DNA of 60,000 nt from assembly GCA_963575745.1 (NCBI GenBank), contig CAUYUJ010016346.1, positions 159,513 through 219,512 of the forward strand, given 5' to 3'. How positions within the stretch are numbered: position 1 is the first letter of the stretch; the number at the start of each line of letters is the position of its first letter. The notes under the pieces were generated by a model. It was not told the origin of the DNA. It was given only the letters and a program-made list of their open reading frames with translations, and did no database searches. This document shows positions 30,975-42,479 of the stretch, one piece after another. This DNA is from Prorocentrum cordatum. Lineage: Eukaryota > Sar > Dinophyceae > Prorocentrales > Prorocentraceae. The translations under genes were made by a program, and so were the position numbers.

Positions 30975-32190
30975 CTCTCACCCTCCTCCTCCTCCTCCTC
31001 CTCCTCCTCCACCTCCTCCGCATCCTCCTCCTCCTCCTCCTCCTCTTCCTCCTCCTCCTCCGCATCCTCCTCCTCTTCCTCCTCCTCCTCCTCTTCCTCC
31101 TCCTCCTCCTCCCCCTCCTCCTCCCCCTCCTCCCCCTCCTCCTCCCCCTCCTCCTCCCCCTCCCTCCTCCTCCTCCTCTCCTCCTCCTCCTCCCTCCTCC
31201 TCCTCCTCCTTCACCAACTTCTCCTCCTCCTCCTGTCTCCGCCTCCGCCTCCGCCTCCTCCTCCTCCTCCTCCTCCTCCTCCTCTTCCTCCTCCCTCCTC
31301 CTCCTTCCTCCTCCTCCTCCTCCTTCCCTCTCCTCCTCCTCCTCCTCTCCTCCCTCCTCCTCCTCCTCCTCCTCCTCCCCCTCCTGCTCCTCTACCACTC
31401 CTCCTTCTCCTCCCCATCCTCCTCCTGCTTCCTCCTCCTTCTCCTGATCCTCTTCTTCCTCCCTCCCCCTCCTCCTCCTCCTACGCCTCCTCCTCCTCGT
31501 CCTCCTCCTCATCCTCATCCTCATCCTCATCCTCATCCTCATCCTCATCCTCATCCTCATCCTCATCCTCATCCTCATCCTCCTCATCCTCATCCTCATA
31601 ATCAGTATCATCATCACCAGCATCATCATCATCATCATCATCCTCATCGTCGTCGTCATCATCATCTTCACCATCAGCAGCAGCATCATCCACATCATGA
31701 TCATCATCATACCATCATCATCACCACCATCATCACCATCAGCATCAGCATCATTAGCGTCCGCATAATCATTATCGGCATCAACATCATCATCAACAAC
31801 ATAAGCGTCATCATCAGCATCATCATCGTCCCCCTCCTCATGCTCCTCCTCCTCCTCCTCCTCCTCCTCCCCCTCTTCTTCCTCCTCCTCCTCCTCCTCC
31901 TCTTCCTCCTCCTCCACCGCTTTCTCATCCTCCAACTTTTCCTCCTCCTGCATCCACCTCATGCCTCCGCCTCCTCCCACTTCTCCTCCTTCTCCTTTTT
32001 CTCCTCCTTCTCCTCCTCGTCCTCCTGCCTCCACGTCCTCCTCCTCCTCCTTCCTCCTCCACCTCATCCTCCTTCTCCTCCTCCTCCTTCTCCTGCTCTG
32101 CTTCCCCCCCCCCCCGTCCCCCCCCCCCGCTCCCCCTCCCCCCACCCTCCACAACCACACAACACGACCCCCCCCCCCGACGACGACAAA
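30975..32190. repeat. 1.2-kb CTC / TCATCC / CAT microsatellite
   Basis: CTC triplets 30975-31490, a clean TCATCC hexamer run 31508-31595, CAT/ATC triplets 31600-31830, CTC 31835-32100, and C-rich DNA to 32190. The 700-codon minus frame and 479-codon plus frame here are Glu/Arg/Asp- or Pro/Ser/His-rich translations of the repeat. Confidence 0.95.
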
Positions 32191-32364
32191 AGACACCCGG
32201 CTCCCCCCCGCGCACCGCCCGCCGCAACCAAGATCCCCGGGACATGTGTTTTCTCTTGGGGGTGTTTCAATTATCCTGGCAAAGCAACCTAACAGCGATG
32301 TGTAGAAGCATATCTGGAAGCATTGCCCTTGAGATTCATGTAGGAGTCCTGTTGTAGAATTCTG

Positions 32365-32760
32365 GTGTAATCGCAGTCGCAGTCGTCGTCGCAATCGCAA
32401 TGGCAGTTGCAGTGGCAACGGCAGTCGCAGTCGCAGCCTCAGCCTCAGCCTGCCTCAGCCTCAGCCAGCCTCAGCCTCAGCCTCAGCCTCAGCGGTGGAT
32501 TCCCCATAGTCACTGGTGGCGCTGGGGGCCTCAGCATCAGCCTCAGTGGTGGATTCCCCAAAGTCGCTGGCGGCGCTGGGGGCCTCAGCCTCAGCCTCAG
32601 TGGTGCGTTCCCCATAGTCACTGGCGGCGCTGGGGGCCTCAGCCTCAGTCTCAGCCTCAGTGGTGCGTTCCCCATAGTCACTGGCGGCGCTGGGGGCCTC
32701 AGCCTCATCCTCAGTGGTGCGTTCCCCATAGTCACTGGCGGATCCGCGGATTCTCCCCGG
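32365..32760 (+). repeat. CAGTCG/CAGCCT hexamers and 54/60-bp tandem repeat
   Basis: Hexamers 32365-32505, then units starting GCTGGGGGCCTCAG at 32521, 32575, 32629 and 32689 (spacing 54, 54, 60). Each holds CAGCCT hexamers and a GTGGTGCGTTCCCCATAGTC segment; length changes by one hexamer. Frames encode W/P/Q-rich repeats (WCVPHSHWRRWGPQ) but there is no independent coding evidence. Confidence 0.9.
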
Positions 32761-32844
32761 ATCCTGCCCGGACCCCCCTGGGGAGTCATGATGCTTTCTT
32801 CTGAGACCATTAGAAACCTATCAGTCTTCGCTGTTAGGTAAAAA

Positions 32845-33037
32845 TGCTGCTCCCGCTGAAGCGCTGGCCTCATTTTAGGGCTCCCGCTCGTTCCGAATCG
32901 AGCTCCCTCTGAAGCGCTGGCCTCATTTCCGCGCTTCCGCTCGTTCCGAGTCGTGCTCCCGCTGCAGCGCTGGCCCCATTTCCGCGCTTCCGTTCGTTCC
33001 AAATCTTGCTCCCGCTGCGGCGCTGGCGTCGTTATTT
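32845..33037 (+). repeat. 53-bp tandem repeat, four copies
   Basis: GCGCTGG occurs at 32861, 32914, 32967 and 33020, spacing exactly 53. Each unit has TCCCGCTGAAGCGCTGGCC, CATTT, GCTTCCGCTCGTTCC. 53 is not a multiple of three, so no continuous frame. Confidence 0.9.
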
Positions 33038-33039
33038 CA

Positions 33040-33810
33040 AGTGCCATGCCACGGCAAGGTTTTCGGTCCCATAGGCCTCAAAATCTAGAAAATCCCCCCC
33101 CGGAAAAAAACAATCGGAAGTGATTCCACATTCGGTATCTGTTCGTTGATTTATTTTTTTGGCCACAGGAGCCTCCCCTGGGGCGTCGCCACGCCATTGC
33201 TGCGACATCCGACTGTGCGAATAGAGAGGAGATCTACGCATATGGTAGGGGATGGGAGGGAGGGGTAGGGCGTCAGATATGACGCGAGCGCACCTAGCTT
33301 GGCCTCCTCCTCCTCCACCTCCTCCCACCCTTCCTCCTCCCGCCACCACCTCGTCCTCCTCCCCATCCCCTTCCACCAACAAGTCTGCCGGAGTTCCCCT
33401 GAGGCCCTCCCTCTCTTGACATCTGGCGCCGCGATGTCTTCGCACCGTGGCTGCCCAGAGGTCTGGTTACCTTCGCTGTGACCGGTTCTTCATCCTAAGT
33501 CGTTCTTTCACTGCACTGGGGACTAGAAATAGCGCGAGGGCCCCCGCAGGCCGAAGAAATCGCCACGCGCCTGCCGTCATGTTTCCCTTCACGACGCGAG
33601 GACACCAGGGCTGCCTGTGCCCTCTGCACCCCCTCCGAAAAAATTACAGGCCCGCATGTCGGCCAGAAGGTGGTTCCTCCTGGCACCAACGCGATACTCC
33701 GTTATATCTGCGGCAACTCCTCGATCACCGCGCGTGACCTCCGCGCCCCAGACCCGGCAGGCAAGTGCCCAGGCGTGCACCTGGAGCCCCTCTGGCGGAC
33801 GAAAATCTAT
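33040..33810. other. Unassigned spacer
   Basis: Short CTC run at 33300-33365; otherwise mixed sequence. A minus frame at 33445-33032 ends GGDFLDFEAYGTENLAVAWHLK without recognisable domain. Confidence 0.5.
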
Positions 33811-33814
33811 ATGG

Positions 33815-34245
33815 ATCTGCCGTGGTGTGTGTCTGTGTGTCTGTGTCTGTGTGTGCCTGTGATTACGTGTGTCTGTGTGTCTGTCTGTGTGTCTGTGTGT
33901 CTGTGTGTCTGCGGGTCTGCGTGTCTGTGTGTCTGTGTGTCTGTGGTTATGTGCGTCTGTGTCTGCGTGTCTGTGTGCCTGTGTGACTGTGTGTCTGCGT
34001 GTCTGTGTATCCGTGCGCCTGTGTGTCTGTGGTTATGTGCGTCTGTGTGTCTGCGTGTCTGTGTGCCTGTGTGCCTGTGTGTCTGTGTGTCTGTGTGTCT
34101 GTGTGTCTGTGTATCTGTGTGTCTGCGTGTCTGTGCGTCTATGTGCCTGTGTGTCTGTGGGTCTGTGTGTCTGTGTGTGTCAGTGTGTCTGTGTGTCTGT
34201 GTGCCTGTGTGTCTGTGTGTGTGTGTCTGTGTCTGTGTGCGGCTT
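33815..34245. repeat. GTGTGTCT-type microsatellite
   Basis: About 430 bp of (TGTGTGTC)n-like units with GCG, TAT and CCT variants. Cys/Val-rich frames are artefacts. Confidence 0.95.
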
Positions 34246-34367
34246 CCTCTCTTCCCGTCGCGCCAGGGCTCCTCCTCCTTCCGTGCATTGCGGCCCTAAT
34301 TTGCATACAGCGTGTCCCCTGTTGCCTATCGGCTGGAGCAGTCGCCCTCTGCCCAGTCGCCGACGCA

Positions 34368-34635
34368 AAAAGTGAGTGTGTTTGTGTTTGTGATTGTGTT
34401 TGTGGTTGTGTTTGCGTTTGTGTCTGTGTCTGTGTTTGTGGTTGTGATTGTGGTTGTGCTTGTGTGCGTGCTTGTGTGTTGTGTTTGTGTTTCCGTTTGT
34501 GCTTGTGCTTGTGCTTGTGTTAGTGTTTGTGTGTGGCTGTGTGCGTGCGTGCGTGCGTGCGCGTGTGCGTGTGCGTGTGCGTGTGCGTGTGCGTGTGCGT
34601 GTGCGTGTGCGTGTGCGTGTGCGTGTGCGTGTGTG
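34368..34635. repeat. GTTT/GT then GTGTGC microsatellite
   Basis: Diverged TGTGTTTGTG units 34368-34530, then GTGC/GTGTGC hexamers 34538-34635. Confidence 0.95.
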
Positions 34636-35245
34636 TCACGACGCGAGGATGGAGCAGGCGCAGCAGGCGCGACGGGAGGAGGAGGAGGAGGAGGGGGAGG
34701 AGGAGGAAGCAGGCGCAACAGGCGACCTCCGACACCCTGCCCGCGGGGCCTGCCCCGCCGGGCAGGCTGCGCCGCAAGAACGCCTCCAGCTCGCGGGCGA
34801 CCTCGTGCCGCCCCTCCCGGAGCGCCTTGCGCGCGCGCGCTCTCGCCGCCGCGAGAGAGGAGGGGAGGGGGAGGAGCAGGAGGACGAGGGGGAGGGGGAA
34901 AAGGCGGCGGCAGCCTCGAACGCCCGAGCGCGCCCGAGGGACAGGCCCTCAGGGTCGTGGCGGCGGCCAACACGTCGACCGCCGGCAGGTCCGCGGCGGC
35001 CGCGTTTGACCACGTCAACATGTCAACATCCACCACAAGGACCGTTTCTCTCACGGCCCGCCAGGCCGCACGACATCGTTGAACGACAGACAGATCGAAG
35101 AGCCCCCCACCTGGCTTAGGCAGCACCGACGCGAGAGAGCCGGCTCCCGCACGCTGCTTCAAGTCCCCAAGGCTGAGCATCTCCCTGCGCACAAACACAG
35201 CGCACGGTAACCACGTCGACTTCAGGCAGCAACCATAGCGCCGAA

Positions 35246-36760
35246 GTGCGAACCCAAAGGGCATCCACGCCCACTGATCACAACTGTCACCGAATCCAGC
35301 AGCACGACCCAATCCAGCAGTCGGCGAAGGTCTGGCCAGATGGGGGGAGGACACCCCCTACTGGAACTGGACGAACGACCAGAGCACCCAGAAAGACAAA
35401 AACCAAATCACCAAACACGAGAGAAGGAGGATCACCGCCGGAACGACAACGAGAAGGCGACCATGTAGCACAACGCCATCACCGACACCATCGTCTCGGG
35501 CGTCTTCCCGAAGAAGAAGAAGACGAGGAAGAAAAAGGACGCGACCAACCACCCCCACTGGGAGGAACCGCCAAGATCCTCATCGGTATGCACTGCATGG
35601 AGGAACAACAAGCTCAAGCTCCAGATGCTCAAAGCCTACGCGCTCGTGGTGCTCAGGAACAACCACGCCGAACTCCCCATTTGGGACTCCCTCCACATGA
35701 TTGCGCTCACCAAAACAACGATCCCGAACAGCGCATCGGAGACCAAATCGCGGACCTTGATGAACAGAGGAAGACGTTCGAGGACGCAAGGAACAGCGCG
35801 CAGGAGCACCTCGCGCAGCTCAACGAGTACGCCACCGCCAAGATCAATCGCAAGCTCCAACGGGCACGCAAAGCACGACAGCATCGGGAAAGACGAGGAG
35901 TCAGGAGCGCACGACGAGCACCAGGACCACAGACCGCCAAGCAAAACCAGGCAGAGGAGCGCCACATCACGCCCTGGTCGACAACATGGCGGACACGTTG
36001 GTGCACAATCACCAGGATCTGCAAGCGACACCGCGACAGATCGCCACGAGATCCTCAACAAGGAGCTCCAAAGAGAAGAACAAGCGACGGCACACTCCAA
36101 GGATGAGGCAAAGGCCTACAAGCACCAGAAGGGCAACATCCAAGGCAAATACGAGAGCGGCATAGCCAACACATATAACAAATACCGCAAGGAGATAGAG
36201 ACCCTCAACGACGAACGGCAACAGCTACTAAAGACCGTCAGGGACCTCGAGGCCAACAACGACAACAAGATCCACACGACCAAGGAGGACCACGAGAAGA
36301 AAGAACGACACCTCAAACAACTGACCTAGGACCGCATTAAGAAGTACGAGGAACACAGCGACAAGATCTACATATAATCCGGCAGGAGGGAGGAGACGCT
36401 CAGGGGCAAGCTCGGAACGGCAAATAAACCCATGTCCAACATAGAGCAGAACGGCAAATACATCACCGACGATCGCCAAGAGGCATTGAGACAGAGTACC
36501 TTCATCGCGGAACGCGACGCCGCCGTCGACGAGACCAAGAGCCAGAATAACGAGGACATCATCACCAACACCCGACTGGAGCTGCAGAAAGCCGAGTCAA
36601 AATATGCGAGAAACAAGAGATGGACCACAAGAGCGAACTCGACCACCTCAAGCAAGCTACCTCCATACATGAACACCTCCAACACAACAAGCAGCAAGAA
36701 GCACAACAACAATAACCTAGAGCCAAGGACCCTGAGGATAACCAAACCATCCGACTAAAG
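35246..36760 (+). pseudogene. A-rich broken frame with coiled-coil segments
   Basis: Plus-strand coding-like DNA, A-rich unlike its surroundings. Pieces in order: PKKKKTRKKKDATNHPHWEE; LKLQMLKAYALVVLRNNHAE with LPIWDSLHMIALTK (35610-35710); IADLDEQRKTFEDARNSAQE (35740-35820); ILNKELQREEQATAHSKDEA, NTYNKYRKEIETLNDERQQL, LKTVRDLEANNDNKI (36050-36329, ending in a TAG), then further helix to 36758. Several frame changes and stops. Heptad-like spacing suggests a long coiled coil. I cannot name the family. A similar A-rich style occurs at 55240-56500, where an RNase H domain is recognisable, so both may be parts of one retroelement class. Confidence 0.4.
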
Positions 36761-36859
36761 AAAGCAAGGAACCAGCCCATCACCAGCGATGCCAGGGCGA
36801 TGTACAACGCAGCCAAGGAGGCCAATAAGCATGAGCACATTCCCCAATCAGAGCTTGTC

Positions 36860-37200
36860 TCTGTACCTTGCAGAATCGCGCGCTTAACTATTATAGCAGA
36901 ATTGCATGTTACGCTATAACCTGCGCAAGTATGTTTGTTTTATAACAGATGCAAGTGACCTTATAACACGCGTAATAGCCTACGAACCAGTTACAACGTT
37001 CAGGAATTCCCTAACACCTTATATGTACGTACGCACGTTACAAAACGCTTATAACACGAGTTAGCGCAGCCGGATTAATTATTTACAACCTAGTCATAAG
37101 TTGGCTGAGAAATTACTGACTTGCTATAACTAGGTTACCCACTGGTCGGAAAAAGTAGGTCGAAACATGCAGTAGGAAGGCGGAACAAGTAGATTGCATT
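36860..37200. other. AT-rich island with repeated TATAAC motifs
   Basis: TATAAC or GTTATA occurs at least five times (near 36912, 36942, 36963, 37050, 37125). TATAACACGCG near 36963 is shared with 54726-54736. Sharp drop in GC against the flanks. No gene. Confidence 0.7.
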
Positions 37201-37289
37201 CGGGGCCGCCCAACAAAAAACAACAGCAACAGCAATTACAAGACATATATTGCAAATTTCCGGGCCCTGTCTTAGCGGCGCGCAGTAGC

Positions 37290-37645
37290 GCTAGGTCGCT
37301 CGGCTCCTCGGATGGCCCCATTCCTTGGTTGGTTTCGGTTGTTCTGGCTTGTTTTCGTTTGTCCGTCGATCGCACTGGCAGCCTTTTGGTCGCTCGGCCC
37401 CCCGGCTGGCCAAATGCGTTGGTTTTGTTTGTTTTTTTTTGTTTTCGCTTGTCCGTCGGCTGCACTGGTCGCCCCAGGCCCGCCCGCCGCCTTTCGGTCG
37501 CTCGGCCCCTCGGCTGGCCCAATTCACTGGTTTTGTTTGCTTTTGTTTGTGTTCGCTTGTCCGTCGGCTGCACTGGTCGCCCCAGGCTCGCCCGCCGCCC
37601 CGCGGTCGCTCGGCCCCTCGGCCGGCTCCGTTGCCACTAAGGCCT
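37290..37645 (+). repeat. 108-bp tandem repeat
   Basis: GGTCGCTCGGC begins units at 37294, 37388, 37496 and 37604 (spacing 94, 108, 108). Units contain TTGTTTTCGCTTGTCCGTCGG, CTGCACTGGTCGCCCCAGGC and CTCGGCTGGCC. The array runs straight into M90 locus 3. Confidence 0.9.
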
Positions 37646-38340
37646 TCGGTGGAGCTCCCCATGGGGCCGCGAACCCTGCAAGGGGTGCGCTGGAATGGTG
37701 GTGGAACTGCATGCGGACGCTGTCACTCGGGCCTTCGGTGGAGCTCCCTATGGGGCCGCGAACCCTGTGGGGGTTCGCCGAAATGAATGTGGAACTGCAT
37801 GCCCACGCTGCCACTGGCGCCTTCGGCGGCGCTCCCGATGGGGCCACGAACCCTGTGAGGGGTGCGCCGACATGAAGGTTGCACGCGAACGCTGCCACTG
37901 GGGCCTTCGGTGGATCGCCCTATGGGGCCACGAGCCCTGTGAGGGGTGCGCCGACACGAGGGCGGAACTGCATGCGAACGCTGCCACTGGGGCCTTCGAT
38001 GGAGCTCCCCTTGGGCCACGAGCCCTGCGGGGGGGTGCGCCGACATGAATGCGGAGTTGCATGCGAACGCTGCCACTAGGGCCTTCGGTGGAGCTCCCTA
38101 TGGGGCCGCGAACCGTATGAGGGGTGCGCCGACATGAAAGCGGAACTGCATGCGAACGCTGCCACTGGGGCCTTCGGTGGAGCTCCCGATGTGGACGCGA
38201 ATCCTGTAGGGGGTGTGCCGAAATGATGGCGGAACTCCATGCGAACGCTGCGACTGGGGGCTCACGCGGGGCCCCCTAATGGGGCCACGAAACGACGTGC
38301 GAGGGGCGCGCCGAAACAGAGACACGCGGAGAGCAAAGGC
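37645..38340 (+). repeat. M90 minisatellite, locus 3
   Basis: Seven to eight units of 84-90 bp with CTTCGGTGGAGCTCCC, ATGGGGCC-CGAACCCTGTG, GGGGTGCGCCGACATGAA and GAACTGCATGCGAACGCTGC. GGTGGAGCTC begins near 37648 and 37737. More diverged than locus 2. A short polypurine stretch (38340-38400) and the 5' end block (38411-38450) follow, the same order as at 8590-8697. Confidence 0.85.
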
Positions 38341-38410
38341 AGGCAGGGGATGGGGGGAGGAGGGGGAGGAGGACGAGGAAGGAAGGAAGCAGGAGGAGAA
38401 CGCGGGGACC

Positions 38411-38450
38411 GTCTCTTCAAAACGAGCACCTAACACCACATGATGATTGG
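38411..38450 (-). other. 5' end block of the insertion family, locus B
   Basis: Minus strand: CCAATCAT, two bases, TGTGGTGTTAGG, variable bases, CGTTTTGAAGAGAC. Equivalent to 8697-8657. No matching 3' block was found near 37200, so the copy is truncated or rearranged. Confidence 0.65.
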
Positions 38451-38604
38451 AAGAAACATGCACGTGATTCTGCGGGGTCGACCTTGAGTCGGATGGCAAC
38501 ATCGCTGGAGTTGCATCCCCCCCGTCCCCATGATCGTAGTCATTGCAGTTATCCTCGCCTCCTGCTCCTCCTCCTCCTTCTCCTGCGTGTCCCCCTCTCA
38601 TCCA

Positions 38605-39614
38605 CCTCCTCGCCCTTCCCCCATCCCCCCTTTCTCTCTGCCACCAAAACCTTCGATCCTGCTGACGCAGTCGAGGTGGCCGTTCAGCATGGCGTTGCCC
38701 TGGTCGATCTTCGCCTCGAGCGACCCCTTCGTCACGCCAGCGTCGTCGCGAGGCACCCTCAGCTCAGTCAGGAAAATCTCCAAAACCTTCGCTCACGCCT
38801 CGGCTGCCTCCGACTGGCGCCTACCCACGTAGCCCTCGGCGTCGGGGCTCTTCGCAAACGCGATAAGCTCCGCCGCGCGCAGGAGCATCTCGGTCAGGCG
38901 GGACTCCAGCTTGGCGGTCTTGGTCACGACGCTCTTCGGAATATTGGGGCCATCGGTGAGCTCCTTCTTGGCTCTGGGCTTCGCGGGGTTCTTCGCCTTC
39001 GGCAGCTTCTTCGAGCCCTCGACGGTTCTCTGCCTGATGTTATCCGGCAAAACCTGCTTGGTGTGCTCGAAACTGCACTTGGGAACGCACGCGCACTCGA
39101 TGCCCGACAGCGCGCGCGTCTTCCTGGGCGCCGTAGCCAAGAGGCGCTGGAATGCATCTGGATTCCACTTGAACTGCGGCAACTCCTGGGCCTCCGTGAT
39201 CTCCGCGAAGTCGCCGCTCTCCCTGAAGCGCGCGTCACTGGCATCCGCTAACCGAGACGCCATGGTCTCTTGCATTTCCTTCACGAGGTCAGCGCCGTAC
39301 AAGTTGGTGGCATCCTTGTAGAACCTGGCCCGCTCCTCGCCCTCAATCTCCGCGAATGCCGCGAAGCCCCCCTCGCCAGAGCGGACCCTCTGCACGCGCG
39401 ACTTGAGGCTGTGGCACTTCCTGTGGCAGACGACGCGCGCGACGTTGGCGTCGCCCTCTTTGATCGCGGCCAAGTCAGCCTCATCCAACGCGTCCTCCAG
39501 GCGCAGATAGCATTACCCGAAATATGGCTGCTCAGTGGGGGCCTGCTCCACGGCCACCACGGCGCCGCTCGACGCGGGCACAGGGGGCGCCGTCGCGGGC
39601 TTGGAAGCAGCCAT
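38605..39614 (-). pseudogene. Hypothetical protein gene with two in-frame stops
   Basis: One minus-strand frame stays coherent for about 336 codons. It opens at ATG 39614 (MAASKPATAPPVPASSGAVV), meets a TAA after EQPYFG (about 39515), and continues YLRLEDALDEADLAAIKEGD, KCHSLKSRVQRVRSGEGGF, FYKDATNLYGADLVKEMQ and IECACVPKCSFEHTKQVLP. A lysine/proline-rich stretch (KKLPKAKNPAKPRAKKELTD) and LTEMLLRAAELIAFAKSPDA follow. A TGA at 38793-38795 interrupts it and the frame resumes as VLEIFLTELRVPRDDAGVTK to about 38605. The absence of frameshifts while stops are present points to a young pseudogene or recent nonsense changes. Four Cys lie in the middle part. No family recognised. Confidence 0.5.
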
Positions 39615-39619
39615 CGCTC

Positions 39620-41280
39620 GGATCGGGAGCGAAAAATTGAAAGGCCGCGGCGCGGGCAGAGGGCTGGGCCAGCAGGCGCAGCCGCGCGCTTGACACTGCG
39701 GATGCCATGGATGGGCGGAGACGGGGGGGGGGAGCGCGGAGGTGGGCGGTGAGGAGGGGCAAGGATACATGGAGGGTGGCGAAGAAGGATAAGTTGGAGG
39801 GAAGGAGAGGGGGGGGGGGGGGATGGCGAGGGGGGGGGTCGGAGGGCGAGGGCAGCACGAAGAAGCAAGAGACCCTTTACTTCTCCTCTACCTCCTCGCC
39901 CTCTCCCCCTTTCCCTCATCCGTCTCCCCGCCCTTCTCGGCGCCTGCCCATGTCTCGTCGCCCTCCTCGGTTTCTCCCCCATGCATCCCCCCCCCCCCCC
40001 CTTCTCCGAGGCGCGACCCCCCCGAGATGGCTGCGCGCGCCGAGTTCCGGAAGATTGGTGCCCAGGGCGCGATCGCCGCGCGACCGACTTCCGGAGGTCG
40101 GGGGCCCGCGGGCTTCGAAACTGACGCCCCAGAATTTCGAAGTCCCAGAGACATGCACGCGGGGCGGGGGGGGGGGGGGGGGCAAGCGAGGAGGATGAGG
40201 GGAGAGAAGGGTGCAACGGGGAGGGGGGGCAGGATAAGGTGGAAGGAGGTCGCCCCGCCTGCCCCCATGGGCCTGTATTGGGCCTGTCTGCGGCGCCAAC
40301 ATAGGGCCGCCCTGGAGCCCTTGTTTGAGCCTCTGGGGCTCGTACTCGGGGCGATCGGGCCCGCGTCGGACGACGCGCGAGGTTCGTCGGGCGACGTCGG
40401 AGGCCGCGGAGCGCGGGGGGGGCGAAGACGACGACGCCGACCGCAAGTCAGCAAAGCAATGCGAGGCGGGCGCGGCGCGCCCAAGAAGTCAGCGGCGACG
40501 GTTTCCATCGCGCCCATCCCGTTCTCCGCGGCCTGCAGCGGCGGGCGGGGGGCGAGGGGCGGCGGGTGGGGGGTCGGACAGAGCGACTGCTCGGAGCACG
40601 ACGGAAGGCTTCGAGAGGGCCCCTAGAGGGGCCCGAGAGAGCAGTCGAAGGTTCCATAAAATGCCCATCCACGGGCCTTGCGGGGAAGGGGGAGGCAGGG
40701 GGGGGCGGTTGAAGTTTTCATATTGTCAGCATTGCAATCGGGCTGTCCATGCAAAAAAAAAACCTTGGGGGCATCGAGGCACCAGGTGCCCATTGGAGAG
40801 CTTTTGACGTGAGCGTTCTCTAACGTGTCCCACCCTGTCTGCCTTCTTGGGGCAGTCCTGGAGCTTTCTATGGGGGGCCCTCGGGGCCTGCGAAGGCCTC
40901 CTGGGGGCAGTATTCAAGGCCCTGAGAGGGGCAGCTTCCCGCGGTCAAGGCGAATCGCTTGGGCGCCTGCTCTGGGCGCATCGGCGATGATACTCGACAT
41001 GTAAAGACTTGAATACTGCTGATAAGAGAATAAGGAAGCGCGGGTAGGCCAGTCGAGCAGAGGGACGCGCATAAACGGCGAGGGTAGAAGAGCGCAAGGC
41101 AGGCAGACAACCGCCGCCCACCGCGCCTGGTCAGGTGCAAGAGCAGTGGCGCGGTCGTCTGCAGCGGCGGCTCGATCGCGAACATCTCCTGCGGAGGCGT
41201 CGCGCCAACGCTGCCGCCAGCCTGCCCTTGCCTCCCTCCGCCGCGCCTGCGCCCATCCTCCTGGCCCTGCTCGCCCTCCT
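39620..41280. other. Unassigned GC-rich region
   Basis: Runs of G and C (39723-39733, 39811-39840, 39986-40000, 40166-40184). Open frames on both strands are Gly/Arg/Pro-rich. An 8-bp-arm hairpin GGGCCCCT-AG-AGGGGCCC lies near 40618-40635. No gene recognised. Confidence 0.5.
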
Positions 41281-41297
41281 AGCTCCGCGCCCCGCGC

Positions 41298-41404
41298 CCC
41301 CCCCCCCCCCCCCCCCCACCCCCCCCACGCACACACGCACGCACGCGCACGCACACACACGCACACACACACACACACGCACACACACACACACACCACA
41401 CACA

Positions 41405-41471
<67 letters not shown>

Positions 41472-41555
41472 ACACACACACACACACACACGCACACACC
41501 ACACGCACCCCCACCCACCCACCCGCCCACCCCCCCCCCCCCCCCCCCCCCATGC
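41298..41555. repeat. C run and CA microsatellite
   Basis: C run 41298-41330, CA/CGCA repeats 41331-41505 with ACCAC breaks, C-rich to 41551. Confidence 0.95.
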
Positions 41556-41809
41556 CCTCGTCATCCCCCTCGCCCTCAGACCGCCGATCGGCTGAAGAGG
41601 CCCCCCAGGCGCGCCCAGAGCGCCCCGAGAGACGCCTCGGGACCAAACCAAACAAAACAAAAAAAAAGGACGCGCCGAGGGCTCCCCGTGAAAACCTCGA
41701 GAGACACCCCAAGACCCCGATTGGCACTCAAGAGGCGCATATTTCTTGTTCGCCCTGCCCACCAGTTCCTCGCCCATCACCCTCCCTCATCCTTATCATA
41801 CTCCTCGTT

Positions 41810-41884
41810 TGATATAATTATATATGTGTATATGTATATATACATAGAAGTACATATGTGTATAGGTATGTGAATATTTGTATT

Positions 41885-41919
<35 letters not shown>

Positions 41920-42450
41920 GTATCTGTATATGCATATGTATATGCACATGTGTATGTATATGTATATGTATATATCGATGACAATGCATATGTGTATGTT
42001 TGTATATGTACATATATATACATGTGTTTATGTGTATGTATGTGTGTAGATGTATATGTATAGTATATGTGTATGGATATGTCTATGGTTTTGTATATGT
42101 GTTTGTATACACATATGTGTATGTGTAGTTACATGAATATGTATAAATATATATGGATGTATAGGTAAAAAAATATGTATATGTATATGTCTATGTATAT
42201 GTATGTGTATATGTACATGTATATGTATATGTATATCTATATGTTTATGTATATGCATATGTATGGACATGTGTATACATATATATATATGTTTATGTTT
42301 ATGGATTTGTCAATGTGTATGTAAATTGCTACGTATATGCGTATGTATATGAATGTAGATGTATACGTATATGCATGTGTGTTTGTGTATGTACATGTAT
42401 ACGTATATGTATATATATATATATGTCATTATGTACATATATATAATGAT
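41810..42450. repeat. TATATG microsatellite, 640 bp
   Basis: Long AT-rich run of TATATG/TATG units with CATA variants, in sharp contrast to the GC-rich surroundings. Confidence 0.95.
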
Positions 42451-42479
42451 ACTTCCCGCAACCCCCCCCCTGGCCCCAG

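Noticed and set aside
30292-32418. 708-codon minus frame and 479-codon plus frame
   Set aside because: Translations of CTC/TCATCC/CAT repeats (Glu, Arg, Asp, Pro, Ser, His runs) with no unique domain.
33815-34640. Cys/Val-rich frames resembling metallothionein-like proteins
   Set aside because: Direct translation of GTGTGTCT and GTGTGC repeats.
40610-40640. GGGCCCCT-AG-AGGGGCCC hairpin
   Set aside because: Only 8-bp arms in very GC-rich DNA, expected by chance.
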